Below are positions 34,484 through 44,408 of a DNA stretch of 64,000 nucleotides, piece after piece. The stretch is from an uncultured Methanobrevibacter sp. (GTDB lineage Archaea > Methanobacteriota > Methanobacteria > Methanobacteriales > Methanobacteriaceae), in NCBI RefSeq assembly GCF_900314695.1, contig NZ_OMWD01000007.1, positions 15,330 through 79,329 of the forward strand. Reading direction: 5' to 3'. The stretch's first letter is position 1, and every line of letters begins with the position of its first letter. A model generated the notes under the pieces. The model was not told where the DNA came from. It worked only from the letters and a program-made list of their open reading frames with translations, and did no database searches. The position numbers and the translations under genes are program-made.

Positions 34484-36946
34484 CTAAATTAGATAAATTT
34501 CTCTAAATCCAACATATTTCTCATCTCTGCTCCAACCCAATGCAATATTAGGTATATCAAAATGGTCATTTTTCTTATTATAACCTTCAATTGCTGAGTT
34601 AAGGCCAATCAACAATAAAACACTTTCAGCTCTTGAAAAAGCAACAAAGTAAAGTCTTGTCAAGTCATCAAATGACCTGTCTTTTTCACTTCTTTCACTT
34701 TCACCAAGTATGCTGTGTTGTCTGATTGTATCTTCAATAGTTTTCTTATCCGGCAATGTCTTAGGGAATCTTAATCTTTGGGTTCTGATATCATTTGTTT
34801 TAAATCTTGAACCGACATCCACTATAACAAGTGGAAATTCCAGTCCTTTCGATTGATGAATCGATAAGACATTTATTCGGTCATCAGGTAATGTTTCGAG
34901 AAGGGATTCATCAATACTTACTCCACCAGTTGAAAGTGGTATAAAAATATTCCATATGGCTTCCAGAACAGATTCTCGTTCATCAATTGGTGTTTTAAAT
35001 GAAATATTTGAATGATAATCATTAAAAAATCCAGTTTGTGTAATTGATTTGGTAATAGCTTCAAGATATACAATTCCTTCAACATCATCCTGCAGCTCTT
35101 CAATCCATGTTGTCAATTTGTATGCGAGTTCCATCAGACTTGCATTTTTGGGCCAGTGCTGTTCGATTCCATTAATGCTTTCGGGATATGGCCTTCGAAG
35201 TTGCCAGCGGGTTACGAAATCATTTAAAGAAATAGGTTCATGAGGTTCCGGATTAAGTTTAATGTAATCTTTTGCCTTAAACCTCCAACGAATCATATTT
35301 CTTCTGGCCAAGTTTGGAATTGTTTTATCTGAATTTTGAATGCTTCCTTCAGGGTCAATGCATTCAAGGATTAGGCCACAAAATATTGCAACGACATCAA
35401 TTTCCTGAAGGTCAATTCCTCTTGGGTTAAACATTTCAATTGGTTTTCTAAGTCTTTTGAGATTTTTTCTTAAGTGATGGAGAAATGAACGGTTTCCATA
35501 TTGCATTTCTTTTGGTGAATATGATAATATAGCTATATCTGAAGCTGATCCATAATCGCTATCTAGTTTAATCTTAATTTTTTCTTCATTTTTACCGGCT
35601 TTAATCGATTCCTGTTTTATTTTCTGCAAATTTGCAATGTTGATGTTGCCGTTTACCTTTTTATAGTACTCTTCATCCAGAACCTGCAGCACTTTTATTT
35701 CGCTTTCGCCTTTATTCACCAGATTATCTATCAATCGTGATAAGTCACGAGCTAGCATTTCAGGATTATTTCTAAACATTCCCAAAATTGGCATTTTATC
35801 TCTGTCAAAGTCAGGAGCGATAATTTTTGGTTTGTTTTCAACTCTTGCCTTTTGATATTCCCTGTCAAGTTCTGCAAACTGGTTACAATGGTTGATGATA
35901 TTTTCTGTTGACCTGTAATTTGTTGTCAAGTTAATTTCCTCAACATCAATACTCAGTTTGTCTTTTACGCGTTTTTGGTAGTTTGTGAATAAGTCTACGG
36001 TTGCTCCTCTAAACCTATATAATGATTGGTCATCATCACCGACTACAGTAATATTGCCGTCGTTTTCAAGTGCGGATTTGGCAATGGTAAAGTAGATGTC
36101 TTCCTGAATTAGATTGGTGTCCTGATATTCATCAATCAAGACAATTTTTATTTCATCCAAAAATAAATCCAGTTCATTGTTCTTGAGCTTTTCAAGGAAA
36201 TTGGATTCAAGCATTGCAAAATCAATCGTATTTCTATTTTTAAGTGTATTTTCGTATTCTTTAATACAGTCAAGCGCTAATCTTGGCCCGCTATTTTCCT
36301 GTGTTTTTTCATATAATTCATCAAAGTTTATCTGGTCATAAAAAATTCTGTTTTTTATTTCCATTAATATTTCGCTCATCTTGGACGGTTCTTCAAGTTT
36401 TGTTTTTCCGCTTAACTCCTTTAGGTATTCAACGAGCTTTTCGTTTCGGTATTTTTCATCTTTAATCAAAATCTTAATCATTGCTGTGTTTGCAACAAAT
36501 TCTTCAATTACAATCGATTGATTTTCACCGGGCTTTCTGTTATCCCTAAGCAGCTCTTCGGCTATGCTGTCTGTAGTCCCTATTATTATTTGGTTAAAAT
36601 CAATGCTTTCTATTTTTGCAATTGATTCAAAACTCTCATCACAGTATTTGTCTTCCAGATGCCTTTTTATTTCATCTCCCCATCCTAATATTCTTGAATA
36701 CAGTTCATCTGCAGCTTTTTTTGTAAAAGTTGTAGCCAAAATCTTTGATGGATCAATATCATCCACGAAGATATATTTTAATATCTTCAATACCATCACT
36801 GTTGTCTTTCCGGATCCTGGTCCTGCAACTATAAAAAGGGATTTATTGGGCTCGGATAAAATAGCTTTCTTTTGCTGTTTATTTGAAGAAATGTCTCTTT
36901 TAAGTACTTTTGCTGTGATGTCTTCAAATTCCTCATATGATATCAT
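34484..36946 (-). CDS. UvrD/PcrA-type superfamily 1 helicase
   Basis: An 820-residue helicase. Motif I VAGPGSGKTTVMVLKIL near 42-58, motif II IDEYQDTN near 265, motif III VGDDDQSLYRFRG, motif V LSIHQSKGLEFPLVIV near 720 and motif VI LYFVAFSRAE near 775 are intact. With the Fe-S nuclease directly behind, it resembles a minimal AddAB-like end-processing pair, in addition to HerA-NurA-Mre11-Rad50 elsewhere in this window. The ATG is preceded by GAGGGAAAAC. Confidence 0.9.
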   Translation of the reverse strand: MISYEEFEDITAKVLKRDISSNKQQKKAILSEPNKSLFIVAGPGSGKTTVMVLKILKYIFVDDIDPSKILATTFTKKAADELYSRILGWGDEIKRHLEDKYCDESFESIAKIESIDFNQIIIGTTDSIAEELLRDNRKPGENQSIVIEEFVANTAMIKILIKDEKYRNEKLVEYLKELSGKTKLEEPSKMSEILMEIKNRIFYDQINFDELYEKTQENSGPRLALDCIKEYENTLKNRNTIDFAMLESNFLEKLKNNELDLFLDEIKIVLIDEYQDTNLIQEDIYFTIAKSALENDGNITVVGDDDQSLYRFRGATVDLFTNYQKRVKDKLSIDVEEINLTTNYRSTENIINHCNQFAELDREYQKARVENKPKIIAPDFDRDKMPILGMFRNNPEMLARDLSRLIDNLVNKGESEIKVLQVLDEEYYKKVNGNINIANLQKIKQESIKAGKNEEKIKIKLDSDYGSASDIAILSYSPKEMQYGNRSFLHHLRKNLKRLRKPIEMFNPRGIDLQEIDVVAIFCGLILECIDPEGSIQNSDKTIPNLARRNMIRWRFKAKDYIKLNPEPHEPISLNDFVTRWQLRRPYPESINGIEQHWPKNASLMELAYKLTTWIEELQDDVEGIVYLEAITKSITQTGFFNDYHSNISFKTPIDERESVLEAIWNIFIPLSTGGVSIDESLLETLPDDRINVLSIHQSKGLEFPLVIVDVGSRFKTNDIRTQRLRFPKTLPDKKTIEDTIRQHSILGESERSEKDRSFDDLTRLYFVAFSRAESVLLLIGLNSAIEGYNKKNDHFDIPNIALGWSRDEKYVGFREIYLI

Positions 36947-37333
36947 GTTTTCCCTCTCTTTATATATTTATTAATTTATGTCATTATCTTATTAATATAA
37001 TAAGTGAGAGAGCGCTTGAAAAGTATTCATTAGTCATAAAATTGTAGTGTTTAATCAGAATTATGATGTTGCAATAATTAAATTTTTATGTTATGATATT
37101 CAAATAGTATATGTGGAAGTTTATACATTCCATAATATGCATAATGAAGTTAGGGTTTTTAATCCTAACTTTCATTTGGATATTTCTCTTGTTTTTGATT
37201 ACTTTTCAGATGCTCTAGGGCCTTTTGTTTATAATAAGTATTTTGAAATATTTAATTGAGTTTGGTATTGAAAAAATAGATTTTATATATCATGTTAATT
37301 TAAATTATATTTGTTAAATTGATTCGTGAAATT
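36947..37333. other. Divergent promoter region with orphan frame
   Basis: This gap lies between the minus-strand helicase and the plus-strand MrfA-like gene. It is AT-rich. It contains the orphan frame listed separately (37047-37259) and the promoter of the MrfA-like gene (ATAGATTTTATATATC around 37276-37291). No RNA gene is visible. Confidence 0.4.
37047..37259 (+). CDS. Orphan 70-codon frame, possible gene remnant
   Basis: A frame that starts only with GTG and has no ribosome binding site, but reads like a protein (YDVAIIKFLCYDIQIVY, YFSDALGPFVYNKYFEIFN) with aromatic and hydrophobic composition. The frame stays open upstream to a stop at 37019. It may be the remnant of a deleted gene or a small real one. 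I do not recognise it. Confidence 0.25.
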   Translation: MFNQNYDVAIIKFLCYDIQIVYVEVYTFHNMHNEVRVFNPNFHLDISLVFDYFSDALGPFVYNKYFEIFN

Positions 37334-40222
37334 ATGTCTGATTCCAGTAATATTGATGCATTTAAAAATGATGTGAGATATAGGGAAAATATTGCTCACA
37401 TAGAAACCATTCCCGCTAAAAAAGCCAATTTTAAAAGGGTTGATAATTTAAATGAAAAGATAATTGATTATTTGGAATCAAAAGACATGAAATTATACAA
37501 CCATCAGGCAGAAACATATAATGCGATTCAGGAAGGTGAGCATGTAATAATCACCACACCAACAGCTTCTGGAAAAACATTGGCTTTTAATTTGCCTATA
37601 ATGGAGACAATGATTGAGGATAAGGAAGCAACAGCATTATACATTTATCCGGCAAAGGCATTGTCAAATGACCAGCTTCATGTGCTCGAAAATCTTGAAG
37701 ATGAAATGAATATAAAAATCAATCCCAGAACATATGACGGAGACACTCCAAGGGAAGATAAGAGGGGCATTCGCGAAAAATCACGCATTGTATTGACAAA
37801 CCCTTATCAGCTGCATCTTATTTTGTCATGGCATCATCAATGGTCAAGATTTTATCGGAATTTAAGGTACATTGTAATTGACGAGTCACATTACTACAAG
37901 GGTGTTTTCGGCTCCAATGTTGCGTTTCTAATCAAAAGGTTAAAAAGAATAGCTAATTTTTATGGCGCATATCCTCAGTTCATATTGTCATCCGCCACTC
38001 TTGCCAACCCTTTGGAACTTGCCAACAGATTGACCGGAGAAGAATTCCAATTGGTGGATAATGATACATCCCCTAGCGGTGAAAAGGACTTTATCTTATA
38101 TAATCCTTTTAAGAATTACAAAAGAAATAAGGTCAATATGAAAAACGCTCCATCTGTGCATATGGAAACTGAAAACATATTCATGTATATGATGTTGAAA
38201 CAGATTCAAACATTGTGCTTTACTGTTTCAAGAAAGACAACTGAATTAATTGCGATGTGGGCTAAAAATGACATGACTCAAATAAAAGGAAAATTGGCTC
38301 ACAGAATTGCTGCTTATCGGGCAGGGTATCGACCTGAAGAAAGGCGTGAAATAGAAGATGGCCTAAAAAGCGGGAAATACTTGGGAGTCACATGTACCAA
38401 CGCATTGGAATTGGGCATTGATATAGGATCTCTTGATGCGGTTATCATATCAGGTTATCCTGGAACAATGATATCCACTTGGCAACAGGCAGGACGTGCA
38501 GGCAGAAGCCGTCAAAAGTCTTTGGCCATATTGATTGCATTCGAAAATCAGCTTGACCAGTATTTCATGAACAATCCAACATTTTTCTTTGACAAACCCC
38601 ACGAAAATGCCATTATTGACCTGACCAATCCGATTTTACAGGAGGCTCATTTATTATGTGCAGCTAAGGAATTGCCTTTAAAATATGGTGAAGTGGAAAA
38701 ATATTTTGGCATCAGCGATGAAATTTTGGAGGATTTGCTTTCAAAAAAAGACTTGCATATCAATGCCCGTGGCGATTATATGTATCCCTATGATGACAAT
38801 CCTGCCTTAGACCATTCACTGGATCAAATTTCAGGTCAGGAATTCAAAATTATGAATAATGGGCAGTTGCTTGAAACAATGGAAAAATCACAAGTGTATA
38901 GGGAAGCGCATGAAGGTGCAATTTTAATTAACAAGGGGGATACCTATGTTGTGGACAGCGTAAGTCTGTCAAGAGGATTTGTTAATGTCAGTCAAAAAAC
39001 TGTAGATTATCATACGATGGTTTTAAATCAGACTGACATCAACATCAAAAAGAAATTGTCCAAGACAAAATACGGCAACCTTAGAATTCATTTTGGCGAG
39101 TTGACTGTAAGTGAAGATTACTTCAAATACAAGAAAATGCAGTTTTCCAAGTCTGTTGGAACTTATCCTTTGGATTTGCCTCCTTTAAAATTTAACACTA
39201 AGGGTTTATGGTTCACAATTCCAAAATCGGTTAAAGATACTCTGGAAGATATGTTTCCAAACGAAGAGGAAGTCTTTGCTGGAGGTCTTCATGGTGCGGA
39301 ACATGCTTTAATTGGACTGTTTCCACTCCATACTATGTGTGATCGGTTTGATATTGGTGGACTTTCAACAAATTATCATGAAGACACTCAAGAAGCTACC
39401 ATTTTCATCTATGATGGATATGAAGGTGGAATTGGAATATGTGAAAAGGCTGTGGATGTGTTTGTTGACTTGCTTAAATCCACTTTGGATTTATTGAATA
39501 ATTGCAATTGCCAAAGCGGATGTCCGGCATGCATATATTCTCCAAAATGCGGCAATGATAATAAGCCCCTTCATAAAAATGCTACCAAATATATTCTGGA
39601 GTATATGTGTAATTTGATAGCTAATGAAACTTCAGCTAAAAAAGAAGAAGTAAATGAGGAAGTCATAACAATAAAGCAAGATAATGAGGATGACATCAGA
39701 TATAAGGATGCATTGGAACTATATAATAAAAATGATTATTCTCAAGCCAAAGATATTCTGAATTCTATTTTAAATTCAAATAAAAATCATGTAGATTCAA
39801 TAGCATTGATGGCCAAAATATTGTATCTTCAAGATCAAAGGGACATTTCAAAAATGTTTGTAAAAAGAGCGTTGGCACTTGATAAGTCCAATGAAATGGC
39901 CAATGAGCTTGATGTGTTGTTGAATAATAAACAGCCTATTGTCAATGAGGATATTGATGTTGAAATCAATACTATAGATGATGAAGAAATATTATATGAG
40001 GAAGCATATGACCTGTATAATCAGGGAGATTTGGATACTGCCTGTGAAATTTTAGAAAAGCTCATAGAATTTGATAGTAAAAATGCGGAAGCACTGGCAC
40101 TGATGGGTTTAATTTATTATCAATCAGGAATATTTTCAAAAGCCGTTGAATACTTTAAAAAAGCTTATAAAATAAATAAGAATGGGGAAATGGTTAGGGA
40201 ATTAAAAATGAGAGTTTCTTAA
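37334..40222 (+). CDS. MrfA/Hrq1-like DEAD-box helicase with TPR tail
   Basis: A 962-residue protein. Residues 1-760 are an SF2 helicase of the MrfA/Hrq1 type: motif I TPTASGKTLAF near 75-85, IVIDESHYYKG near 185, ILSSATLANP, TNALELGIDIG and QAGRAGRSRQ. The zinc cluster CNCQSGCPACIYSPKCG (four Cys) closes this part. MrfA enzymes repair mitomycin-type lesions. The remaining 200 residues are TPR-like repeats (ALELYNKNDYSQAKDIL, EAYDLYNQGDLDTACEIL, AVEYFKKAYKINKN), which the family normally lacks. The start ATG 37334 is preferred over TTG 37319. Confidence 0.88.
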   Translation: MSDSSNIDAFKNDVRYRENIAHIETIPAKKANFKRVDNLNEKIIDYLESKDMKLYNHQAETYNAIQEGEHVIITTPTASGKTLAFNLPIMETMIEDKEATALYIYPAKALSNDQLHVLENLEDEMNIKINPRTYDGDTPREDKRGIREKSRIVLTNPYQLHLILSWHHQWSRFYRNLRYIVIDESHYYKGVFGSNVAFLIKRLKRIANFYGAYPQFILSSATLANPLELANRLTGEEFQLVDNDTSPSGEKDFILYNPFKNYKRNKVNMKNAPSVHMETENIFMYMMLKQIQTLCFTVSRKTTELIAMWAKNDMTQIKGKLAHRIAAYRAGYRPEERREIEDGLKSGKYLGVTCTNALELGIDIGSLDAVIISGYPGTMISTWQQAGRAGRSRQKSLAILIAFENQLDQYFMNNPTFFFDKPHENAIIDLTNPILQEAHLLCAAKELPLKYGEVEKYFGISDEILEDLLSKKDLHINARGDYMYPYDDNPALDHSLDQISGQEFKIMNNGQLLETMEKSQVYREAHEGAILINKGDTYVVDSVSLSRGFVNVSQKTVDYHTMVLNQTDINIKKKLSKTKYGNLRIHFGELTVSEDYFKYKKMQFSKSVGTYPLDLPPLKFNTKGLWFTIPKSVKDTLEDMFPNEEEVFAGGLHGAEHALIGLFPLHTMCDRFDIGGLSTNYHEDTQEATIFIYDGYEGGIGICEKAVDVFVDLLKSTLDLLNNCNCQSGCPACIYSPKCGNDNKPLHKNATKYILEYMCNLIANETSAKKEEVNEEVITIKQDNEDDIRYKDALELYNKNDYSQAKDILNSILNSNKNHVDSIALMAKILYLQDQRDISKMFVKRALALDKSNEMANELDVLLNNKQPIVNEDIDVEINTIDDEEILYEEAYDLYNQGDLDTACEILEKLIEFDSKNAEALALMGLIYYQSGIFSKAVEYFKKAYKINKNGEMVRELKMRVS

Positions 40223-40253
40223 AAAAATTAAATTGGTGATGGGTTTTTAGGTT

Positions 40254-40739
40254 TTAGTCTAAAATCATTGTAATTCCTTCAATGATTAAAACGACACCTA
40301 TAATTATTGCAATGTATATTGGTTGGTTAAGTGCAAATATTGCAAGAGCTATTGCAACGATTCCCATTATCAACACAAGTATTGAAGTAAATGTGGATAT
40401 GCGATTCATTTTAGATATCAATCCGGTTATTCCAAATACAATCATTATGAATCCAACAATATAGAATTGAATGCCTGTAATAAATGATAGTGCATTAATG
40501 TAGAAAAGGAATAAGAACCCAAATATGATTGCTATAATTCCAATAATAATTGTAATATTTGGAATTGTATTGTCAAAATCCCTTTTCATGTTGAATCCCA
40601 TGAATGCTGTGCAAATACCAAAGTAGAGTAAACTTAATCCAACGATTATTGAGATTAGGTCTGATGAAAACATTGGGAAAATAATAAATATCAAACCCAA
40701 TATCACTGAAAGTATTCCTGCACTTCTGTAAATATTAAT
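40254..40739 (-). CDS. DUF308/HdeD-like membrane protein, probable ATT start
   Basis: A six-helix protein of the DUF308 type: repeated L-x-x-I-x-G and P-x-x-x-x patterns. A GTG at 40706 would start inside the first helix (VILGLIFIIFP). GGAGG at 40751-40747 lies seven bases before an ATT at 40739, which would give NIYRSAGILSVILGL, a complete first helix. No ATG, GTG or TTG lies between the ribosome binding site and GTG 40706 in this frame. The convergent MrfA-like gene ends 31 bases away. Function unknown. Confidence 0.7.
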   Translation of the reverse strand: MNIYRSAGILSVILGLIFIIFPMFSSDLISIIVGLSLLYFGICTAFMGFNMKRDFDNTIPNITIIIGIIAIIFGFLFLFYINALSFITGIQFYIVGFIMIVFGITGLISKMNRISTFTSILVLIMGIVAIALAIFALNQPIYIAIIIGVVLIIEGITMILD

Positions 40740-40813
40740 ATTAACACCTCCATTTAAATAAACTAATTAATATTTATGTTGTTAACTATTATTTAATTTT
40801 ATTTATTATATGG

Positions 40814-41953
40814 TTATGAATAGGGGCTGAAACCATTTTCGAAGTGTTCGCGAACTTTTTCAAGCTCTTCAGGGATGTTAATTAGTTGGGTACAGTGGTC
40901 AATGCAATCTCCACAATATGTACATTCATCAGCAGGGGTTTCTTCATCACCTAACTTATCGTAATACAGTCTGTAAATATTTGATTCTGGTTGGTTTTTG
41001 CTTGCATTGTATAGGTGGAAGTAATCTGGAATTGGTATTTCAGATTCGCATGCATCTACGCAGTATTCACATTCACTGCATGGAACTGCAAGTGATGAAT
41101 AAAGTTTTTCCACCATTTTTGCTAAAAATTCATTTTCTTCATCAGTTATAGGCTTGAAGTTTTCAAATGTATCACAGTTGTCCTCCAGGTCACTCATTTT
41201 ACTCATACCGCATAAAACCATTTTAACGTGTTCAAGTGATGCGCAGAATCTTATTGCCATGCTGGCAATTGACTTATCCGGATTAAATTCCTTAAAATCA
41301 TTTTCAATCTCTTCAGTGGTGTTTACAATAACTCCTCCTTTCAATGGTTCCATTACATAAACATCCAAACCATGTTCTACACAAATATCATAGCATTTAT
41401 GAGCCTGGATGGATGAATCTTCCCAATCCAAATAGTTAAGTTCTAATTGAACAATGTCTAAAAAGTCTCCGTATTTGTCAAGGACTTTTTTAAGAAGATC
41501 TGCCTTTTCGTGGAAACTGAATCCAATTTTTTTAGCAATTCCTGATTCCTTCATTTTTTTAACATATTCAAAGGTATTGTTTTCTTCAGCTAATTTTAAC
41601 CATGGCACATTGATATTGTGGACGAAAAACACATCAAAGTAATCTATTCCAAGTCTTTCAAGCATTTCGTTTACAAATTTGTCATTATCTTCAGGGGATG
41701 TTAATGCCCATGTAGGCATTTTGTCACAAATCTGGAATGATTCACGAGGATATCTTTCAACCAATGCCTTTCTAATGGCTATTTCGCTTGCTCCATCGTG
41801 ATAGGCATAAGATGTATCAAAGTAATTGAATCCTTTTTCCATATAAATGTCAACCATTTCGTTGAAGAGTTCCTGGTCAATTTTTGTAGCGTCTGTTTCA
41901 TCGGTTTGAGGCAATCTCATGCATCCGAAACCAAATTTTGATTTGTAGTTCAT
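40814..41953 (-). CDS. Aldo/keto reductase with ferredoxin tail
   Basis: A 379-residue protein: an aldo/keto reductase barrel (1-290, GFGCMRLPQ, NYFDTSYAYHDGASE with the catalytic Asp and Tyr, and DVFFVHN) followed by an Fe-S region CSECEYCVDACESEIPIPD and CTYCGDCIDHC. These two-part proteins are common in anaerobes. The substrate is unknown. The ATG is preceded by GGAGATTAT. Confidence 0.88.
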   Translation of the reverse strand: MNYKSKFGFGCMRLPQTDETDATKIDQELFNEMVDIYMEKGFNYFDTSYAYHDGASEIAIRKALVERYPRESFQICDKMPTWALTSPEDNDKFVNEMLERLGIDYFDVFFVHNINVPWLKLAEENNTFEYVKKMKESGIAKKIGFSFHEKADLLKKVLDKYGDFLDIVQLELNYLDWEDSSIQAHKCYDICVEHGLDVYVMEPLKGGVIVNTTEEIENDFKEFNPDKSIASMAIRFCASLEHVKMVLCGMSKMSDLEDNCDTFENFKPITDEENEFLAKMVEKLYSSLAVPCSECEYCVDACESEIPIPDYFHLYNASKNQPESNIYRLYYDKLGDEETPADECTYCGDCIDHCTQLINIPEELEKVREHFENGFSPYS

Positions 41954-42134
41954 AATATAATCTCCAAAGTAATACTATGTTAAATAATTTAAATAGGAAT
42001 ATATTTAAATGTTGTTGAATACAACAATTTTTTTAGAAATGTGTTATTACTTTGATATTACTCAAATATTAAATAGGTTTATTAATAAACAAAACTATAC
42101 TTATAAATTAATATTATATTATAGGAGACACAAA

Positions 42135-42512
42135 ATGCATGAATTATCAATGGCTCAAGGTATTATTAATGCAGTTATAGATACTGCTGAAAGTAATAAT
42201 GCAACTGAGGTTAATGAAGTCACTATCGAACTTGGTCGATTAGCTATGGTAAATCCGGAACAGTTAAAATTTATTTTGGGAGTTCTCATTGAGAATACTA
42301 TTGTTGAAGATGCAGAAATTCACTTTGAAGAGATTCCTGTTGAAGTTGAGTGTTCTGAATGCGGTTTCCATGGTGATGCTATTCTTGATGATAAAGATCA
42401 CTATGCGCCTATGGTTAAATGTCCGGAATGTGATAGTCTTGCAGTTGAAATCCTTAATGGTAGAGACATTGTAGTCAAAAATATTGTTATCGAAAAACCT
42501 GATGATGATTAA
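42135..42512 (+). CDS. hypA: Hydrogenase nickel incorporation protein HypA
   Basis: A 125-residue HypA: MHELSMAQGIINAV with nickel-binding His2, and two Cys pairs of the zinc finger (CSECG, CPECD). It delivers nickel to [NiFe] hydrogenases with HypB. The frame runs upstream to 42009 but that part has no homology; GGAGA before ATG 42135 fixes the start. HypB follows after 18 bases. Confidence 0.95.
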   Translation: MHELSMAQGIINAVIDTAESNNATEVNEVTIELGRLAMVNPEQLKFILGVLIENTIVEDAEIHFEEIPVEVECSECGFHGDAILDDKDHYAPMVKCPECDSLAVEILNGRDIVVKNIVIEKPDDD

Positions 42513-42530
42513 GTGAATGGAGATGGAAAT

Positions 42531-43187
42531 ATGCACAAAGTAGCTGATGTTGAAGTTGCAAAAAATATTATGGATGCTAATAAGAGATTAGCCGATAAAA
42601 ATTTAAAAAATTTAGAAGATAAAGAAATATTCTGTGTTGATTTTGTTGGGGCAATTGGTTCCGGTAAAACAACATTGATTGAAGAAATAATTGACAATAC
42701 TGATTATAACATTGGAGTTCTTGCCGGTGATGTAATATCTGAGTTTGATGCAGGACGTATTGAAAAACATGATGTTCCTGTAGTTGGCCTTAATACTGGT
42801 AAAGAATGTCATTTGGATGCACATTTAGTGGGTCATGGACTTCATGATTTGCCGTTGGATGACTTGGACATGATTATTATTGAAAATGTCGGTAACTTGA
42901 TTTGTCCTGTTGATTTTGAATTGGGTTCCCATATGCGAATTGTGGTTGTAAGTGTCACTGAAGGTGATGACACTGTTGAAAAACACCCATTGATATTCCA
43001 AACATCAGATGCTGTCGTTATTAACAAGATTGATTTGGCAGAAGCGGTTGGTGCTGATGCTGATAAGATGGTTGCTGATGCTAAAAAATTAAATCCTAAT
43101 GTTAAAATTATCAAATCCAGTCTTAAAGATGGTTCTGGATTGGATGAAATTATTAAAGCTATTGCAGAGAAAAAAGATAGTTTATAA
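42531..43187 (+). CDS. hypB: Hydrogenase nickel incorporation GTPase HypB
   Basis: A 218-residue HypB: P-loop GAIGSGKTTL near residue 40, switch region and NKIDLAEAVG near 165. The N-terminal His-rich tail of bacterial HypB is absent, as in other archaea. ATG 42531 has GGAGATGG upstream and is preferred over the GTG at 42513. In an operon with hypA; the DUF354 gene follows. Confidence 0.94.
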   Translation: MHKVADVEVAKNIMDANKRLADKNLKNLEDKEIFCVDFVGAIGSGKTTLIEEIIDNTDYNIGVLAGDVISEFDAGRIEKHDVPVVGLNTGKECHLDAHLVGHGLHDLPLDDLDMIIIENVGNLICPVDFELGSHMRIVVVSVTEGDDTVEKHPLIFQTSDAVVINKIDLAEAVGADADKMVADAKKLNPNVKIIKSSLKDGSGLDEIIKAIAEKKDSL

Positions 43188-43207
43188 TTAATTTAATCGG
43201 TGGTTTC

Positions 43208-44239
43208 ATGAAAATATGGATTGATATATCAAATGCTCCTCATGTAAGATTTTTCAAAGATGTAATTAAATATCTTGAAGCTGAGGGTGAGGATGTGATT
43301 GTTACCGCAAGGCAATTTGGTGACATTCATAAGTTAATGGACATGTATGATATTGATTTCATATCTGTTGGAAAACATGGTGTAAGTTTGTATGATAAAC
43401 TAAGGGAAAGCACATCAAGAGTTTATAATCTTGTTGATGTTATTCATGATGAAAAGGTGGATGTTGCCCTTAGCAAGCATTCTATTGAACTTCCTAGAAT
43501 CTCATTTGGTTTAGGAATTCCAAGTTTGTACGTTTTAGACAATGAACATGCACTAGCAGCCAACAAGTTAACTCTTCCATTATGTGACAGAATAATCACA
43601 CCAAATATCATTGACATGTGGAAATTAATGAAATTTGGAGCAGATCCGAATACAATCATATCATATGATGGAACTTCCGAGTTAATGCATTTTAAAAGTT
43701 TCAAATATAATGATAATGTTTTTGATGATTTGAATTTAGATTTAAAACATCCTAAAACTATATTAATGAGGCCGGAACCGTCTCTTGCTTCATATTTGGA
43801 TGCGGATTGTAGAAAATCTGTATTGTCCCCTATTGTGGATGAGTTAAAGAATGTGGCAAACATTTTAATTCTCCCAAGATTCAAGGAACAGGCTGAGATA
43901 TTTGAAGGTATTGATAATGTTTCAATATTGAAACCTCCAGTTGACACATCAAGCATCATTAAAAAAAGTGATTTGGTAATTGGTGCTGGAGGTACAATGA
44001 ATAGGGAAGCTGCAATTTTACAAACTCCAGTTATTTCTTGTTATCCTGGAGAAACATTGTCTGTTGATCAGTATTATATTAATAAAGGTTTAATGTACAG
44101 GTCTAACGATTCAGATGATGTTATTAATAGGGCTTTGGATTTCATTGTTAATCCTCATGAAAAAATTGATGTGAAAACTGATGACTTATTCCAGATAATT
44201 ATTGATAATCTGTATGATTTGGCAAAAAATGGTAAATAG
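43208..44239 (+). CDS. DUF354 protein, glycosyltransferase-like
   Basis: A 343-residue protein of the DUF354 family: MKIWIDISNAPHVRFFK at the start, SKHSIELPRISFGLGIPSL, DNEHALAANKLTLP and a GAGGTMNREAAILQTPVIS near 265. The fold is GT-B like, as in UDP-GlcNAc epimerases and glycosyltransferases. The gene follows hypB by 20 bases with GGTGG before the ATG. The substrate is unknown. Confidence 0.8.
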   Translation: MKIWIDISNAPHVRFFKDVIKYLEAEGEDVIVTARQFGDIHKLMDMYDIDFISVGKHGVSLYDKLRESTSRVYNLVDVIHDEKVDVALSKHSIELPRISFGLGIPSLYVLDNEHALAANKLTLPLCDRIITPNIIDMWKLMKFGADPNTIISYDGTSELMHFKSFKYNDNVFDDLNLDLKHPKTILMRPEPSLASYLDADCRKSVLSPIVDELKNVANILILPRFKEQAEIFEGIDNVSILKPPVDTSSIIKKSDLVIGAGGTMNREAAILQTPVISCYPGETLSVDQYYINKGLMYRSNDSDDVINRALDFIVNPHEKIDVKTDDLFQIIIDNLYDLAKNGK

Positions 44240-44294
44240 TTTTTTATAGTAATAATGTCAAATATTATTATTGGTATTTGACTTAAGTTTTTTT

Positions 44295-44367
<73 letters not shown>

Positions 44368-44408
44368 CTTTTATATTTTTAAAATTTAATAAGAATTGTG
44401 ATTAGAAT

